Shown piece after piece: positions 6,992 to 7,707 of a DNA stretch of 7,707 nt (its first letter is position 1; each line of letters starts with the position of its first letter). The DNA lies in the NCBI GenBank assembly GCA_002316585.1, contig DCDU01000147.1, positions 1 through 7,707 of the forward strand, in the 5' to 3' direction. Both the position numbers and the translations under genes were made by a program. Below the pieces are notes generated by a model. That model had not been told where the DNA came from and searched no databases. It saw only the letters and a list, made by a program, of their open reading frames with translations. This stretch comes from Firmicutes bacterium UBA1047. Lineage in GTDB: Bacteria; Bacillota; Clostridia; Tissierellales; Sedimentibacteraceae.

Positions 6992-7094
6992 AATTACCTC
7001 CAATTTGTAATAAGTTATTATTTTTGCTTGAAATCAAGTACTTTATAACTTTATCGTTAAAAAATTACTACTTTTTCGCGTTCTCTATCATGCT

Positions 7095-7109
7095 AAATGC
7101 AGTGCATTT
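7095..7109. repeat. 15-bp palindrome AAATGCA-G-TGCATTT
   Basis: Two exact 7-base arms flank a single central G, the shape of a compact operator. The 8-mer AATGCAGT within it recurs at 7137-7144, where TAATGC (7136-7141) also pairs with GCATTA (7119-7124). The cluster lies roughly 100-150 bases upstream of the VanY-like gene and may hold its control sites. Chance cannot be excluded. Confidence 0.4.
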
Positions 7110-7237
7110 GTCCTTTAGGCATTAATACCATTAGATAATGCAGTATCGGGTGCTATTTTTTATATTTATATTTACAAACGGTCAGCGGTGAGAAGTAAAA
7201 TACAGCTTGTAGTTATCTAAAAACATTATATACAAAT

Positions 7238-7280
7238 ATTTTTACGTTGGAAAGAAAAAATTACCCTGAAACGTAAAAAT
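7238..7280. repeat. 11-bp perfect inverted repeat just upstream of a TTGACA promoter
   Basis: ATTTTTACGTT (7238-7248) and AACGTAAAAAT (7270-7280) are exact reverse complements separated by 21 bases. The right arm ends 3 bases before the -35 hexamer TTGACA (7284-7289), a position suited to an activator or repressor. As RNA it could also be a terminator-like hairpin, but no U-run follows. Confidence 0.5.
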
Positions 7281-7283
7281 GTA

Positions 7284-7311
7284 TTGACAAATTATGTCGC
7301 GTGTATATAGC
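7284..7311 (+). promoter_or_regulatory. Sigma-A type promoter directed at a non-coding region
   Basis: TTGACA (7284-7289) is a perfect -35. After a 16-base spacer comes TATAGC (7306-7311), with four of six matches to TATAAT; TATATA at 7304-7309 is an alternative with a shorter spacer. The start would be near 7318. No open frame with a start codon follows before the terminator at 7383-7406, so the transcript would be an untranslated RNA of about 90 bases. Confidence 0.5.
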
Positions 7312-7317
7312 TTAATT

Positions 7318-7406
7318 AAAATTATCTTACGCGGTAACGAAGGAGGTCAGGGAGCTTCCCGAGCAGAGCTGTATTAAATAAAAAAAACCGAAAAATTCCG
7401 GTTTTT
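7318..7406 (+). ncRNA. Candidate small non-coding RNA, family not recognised
   Basis: It is inferred from three things seen together: a TTGACA promoter just upstream, a GC-rich island (7328-7371, 27 of 44 bases G or C) in very AT-rich surroundings, and a hairpin ending in TTTTT (7383-7406). The island can form TTAC-gcg-GTAA (7327-7337) and GGGA-gct-TCCC (7350-7360). Between them is AAGGAGGT (7340-7347), identical to a strong ribosome binding sequence, but no ATG, GTG or TTG follows at a useful distance. It matches no RNA family that I recognise. It is convergent with csp and shares its terminator, so read-through would be antisense to csp. Confidence 0.35.
7383..7406 (-). terminator. Factor-independent terminator of the cold-shock gene
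   Basis: AAAAACCG (7383-7390) pairs exactly with CGGTTTTT (7399-7406) around an 8-base loop. On the - strand the stem is followed by further T residues, giving an uninterrupted run of eight T in all, so it terminates csp 26 bases after its stop codon. On the + strand the stem ends in TTTTT but then AGTGC, so it would be a weaker terminator in that direction. Confidence 0.82.
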
Positions 7407-7431
7407 AGTGCTCTTACGATAAATTATTTAA

Positions 7432-7632
7432 TTATATTCTTTTAACGTTAGAAGCTTGCGGTCCTCTGTTACCTTGAGTGATATCAAAGCTAACTGCCTG
7501 ACCTTCGTCTAAGGATTTAAATCCGTCTTCCTGGATAGATGAAAAGTGAACAAATACATCATTTCCACCTTCTGCTGTAATAAATCCAAATCCCTTTTCT
7601 GCATTAAACCATTTTACTGTACCTTTATTCAT
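7432..7632 (-). CDS. csp: Cold-shock protein, CspA family
   Basis: A 66-residue single cold-shock domain that binds single-stranded RNA and DNA and acts as an RNA chaperone in the cytoplasm. Family features are the start [18 protein letters not shown] with RNP1 KGFGFI (13-18), RNP2 VFVHF (26-30), FSSI (30-33), and the C-terminal G-Q-A-V-S-F-D and GPQASNV blocks. Length is exactly that of CspA/CspB proteins. The ATG at 7630-7632 is chosen because AGGAGGT stands just upstream at 7637-7643 on this strand; a frame extending to 7662 would translate through that site. A TATAAT lies only a few bases upstream of the ribosome binding site (7650-7655), and another at 7690-7695 would give a longer leader. 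Csp leaders are often regulatory, but this one is cut by the window edge. Confidence 0.95.
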   Translation of the reverse strand: MNKGTVKWFNAEKGFGFITAEGGNDVFVHFSSIQEDGFKSLDEGQAVSFDITQGNRGPQASNVKRI

Positions 7633-7707
7633 GAGGTACCTCCTAATTTTATTATATCCCAATGTAAGTTAAAAAAAATCACACATTTTTACAAATTATA
7701 TACACAA

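Larger units (their letters stand above)
6992..7382. other. Non-coding interval between the VanY-like gene and the csp terminator
   Basis: About 390 bases with no credible gene. Near its left end it holds the palindrome TAATAA-G-TTATTA (7008-7020) in the leader region of the VanY-like gene, and CTTGA-AA-TCAAG (7027-7038) flanked by AAGTTAT/ATAACTT. Further right are the palindrome AAATGCA-G-TGCATTT (7095-7109), the 11-bp inverted repeat at 7238-7280, a + strand TTGACA promoter and a GC-rich island (7328-7371). No clear - strand promoter for the VanY-like gene could be fixed. Confidence 0.6.

Noticed and set aside
6992..7003. TTG start giving a VanY-like protein four residues longer
   Set aside because: The codons after this TTG form the GGAGGT ribosome binding site of the ATG at 6989-6991, which is the better start.
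7328..7371. A known riboswitch or SRP RNA
   Set aside because: I compared it from memory with preQ1, fluoride, guanidine, THF and bacterial SRP RNA and found no matching core. It is kept only as an unrecognised candidate RNA.
7633..7662. Ten-residue N-terminal extension of the cold-shock protein
   Set aside because: It would be translated from sequence holding the -10-like TATAAT and the AGGAGGT site; CspA proteins begin at the [10 protein letters not shown] methionine.

Overview
The window is AT-rich bacterial DNA with strong AGGAGG-type ribosome binding sites, short intergenic gaps and Gram-positive-like gene content. Two catabolic enzymes suggest an amino-acid-fermenting anaerobe of the Clostridia/Tissierellia type: a lysine-fermentation enzyme, 3,5-diaminohexanoate dehydrogenase (Kdd), and a 1-pyrroline-5-carboxylate dehydrogenase. 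The taxonomic placement is inference from gene content; no rRNA or marker gene is present.

Left part (1-2125, + strand): the 3' end of a peptide ABC importer operon. It holds the last 40 codons of a DppC/OppC-type permease, then the two ATPases DppD/OppD and DppF/OppF, tightly packed and translationally overlapping. The substrate-binding protein and first permease must lie upstream, outside the window. A promoter embedded in an 11-bp inverted repeat follows, driving a signal-peptide-less serine beta-lactamase-fold protein (2190-3038).

Middle (3039-5943): a P5C dehydrogenase of the ALDH4A1-like 'group 1' type (3236-4831, +) converges on kdd (4906-5943, -), with a hairpin terminator between them. 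The P5CDH promoter has the same extended -10 (TTTGATATAAT) and the same TGATAT/ATATCA half-sites as the beta-lactamase-like gene, which suggests shared regulation.

Right part (5944-7707, mostly - strand): a long non-coding stretch with phased CGAAA repeats and hairpins, then a leaderless VanY/VanXY-type zinc D,D-peptidase (6395-6991), a second long non-coding stretch, and a cold-shock protein gene (7432-7632). The second stretch holds palindromes, a consensus TTGACA promoter on the + strand and a GC-rich island, and is the best place for an unannotated small RNA. It ends in a terminator shared with csp.

Working model (inference): peptides enter through Dpp/Opp, are trimmed in the cytoplasm by peptidases including the two D,D-peptidase-like proteins, and the freed amino acids (lysine, proline/ornithine-derived P5C) are fermented. 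No wholly new defence or mobile system is visible. The most open questions are the putative small RNA, the shared operator-like half-sites and the two cytoplasmic penicillin-binding/VanY-type proteins. Two starts were moved downstream of the longest open frame because the longer versions run through a ribosome binding site (VanY-like and Csp).
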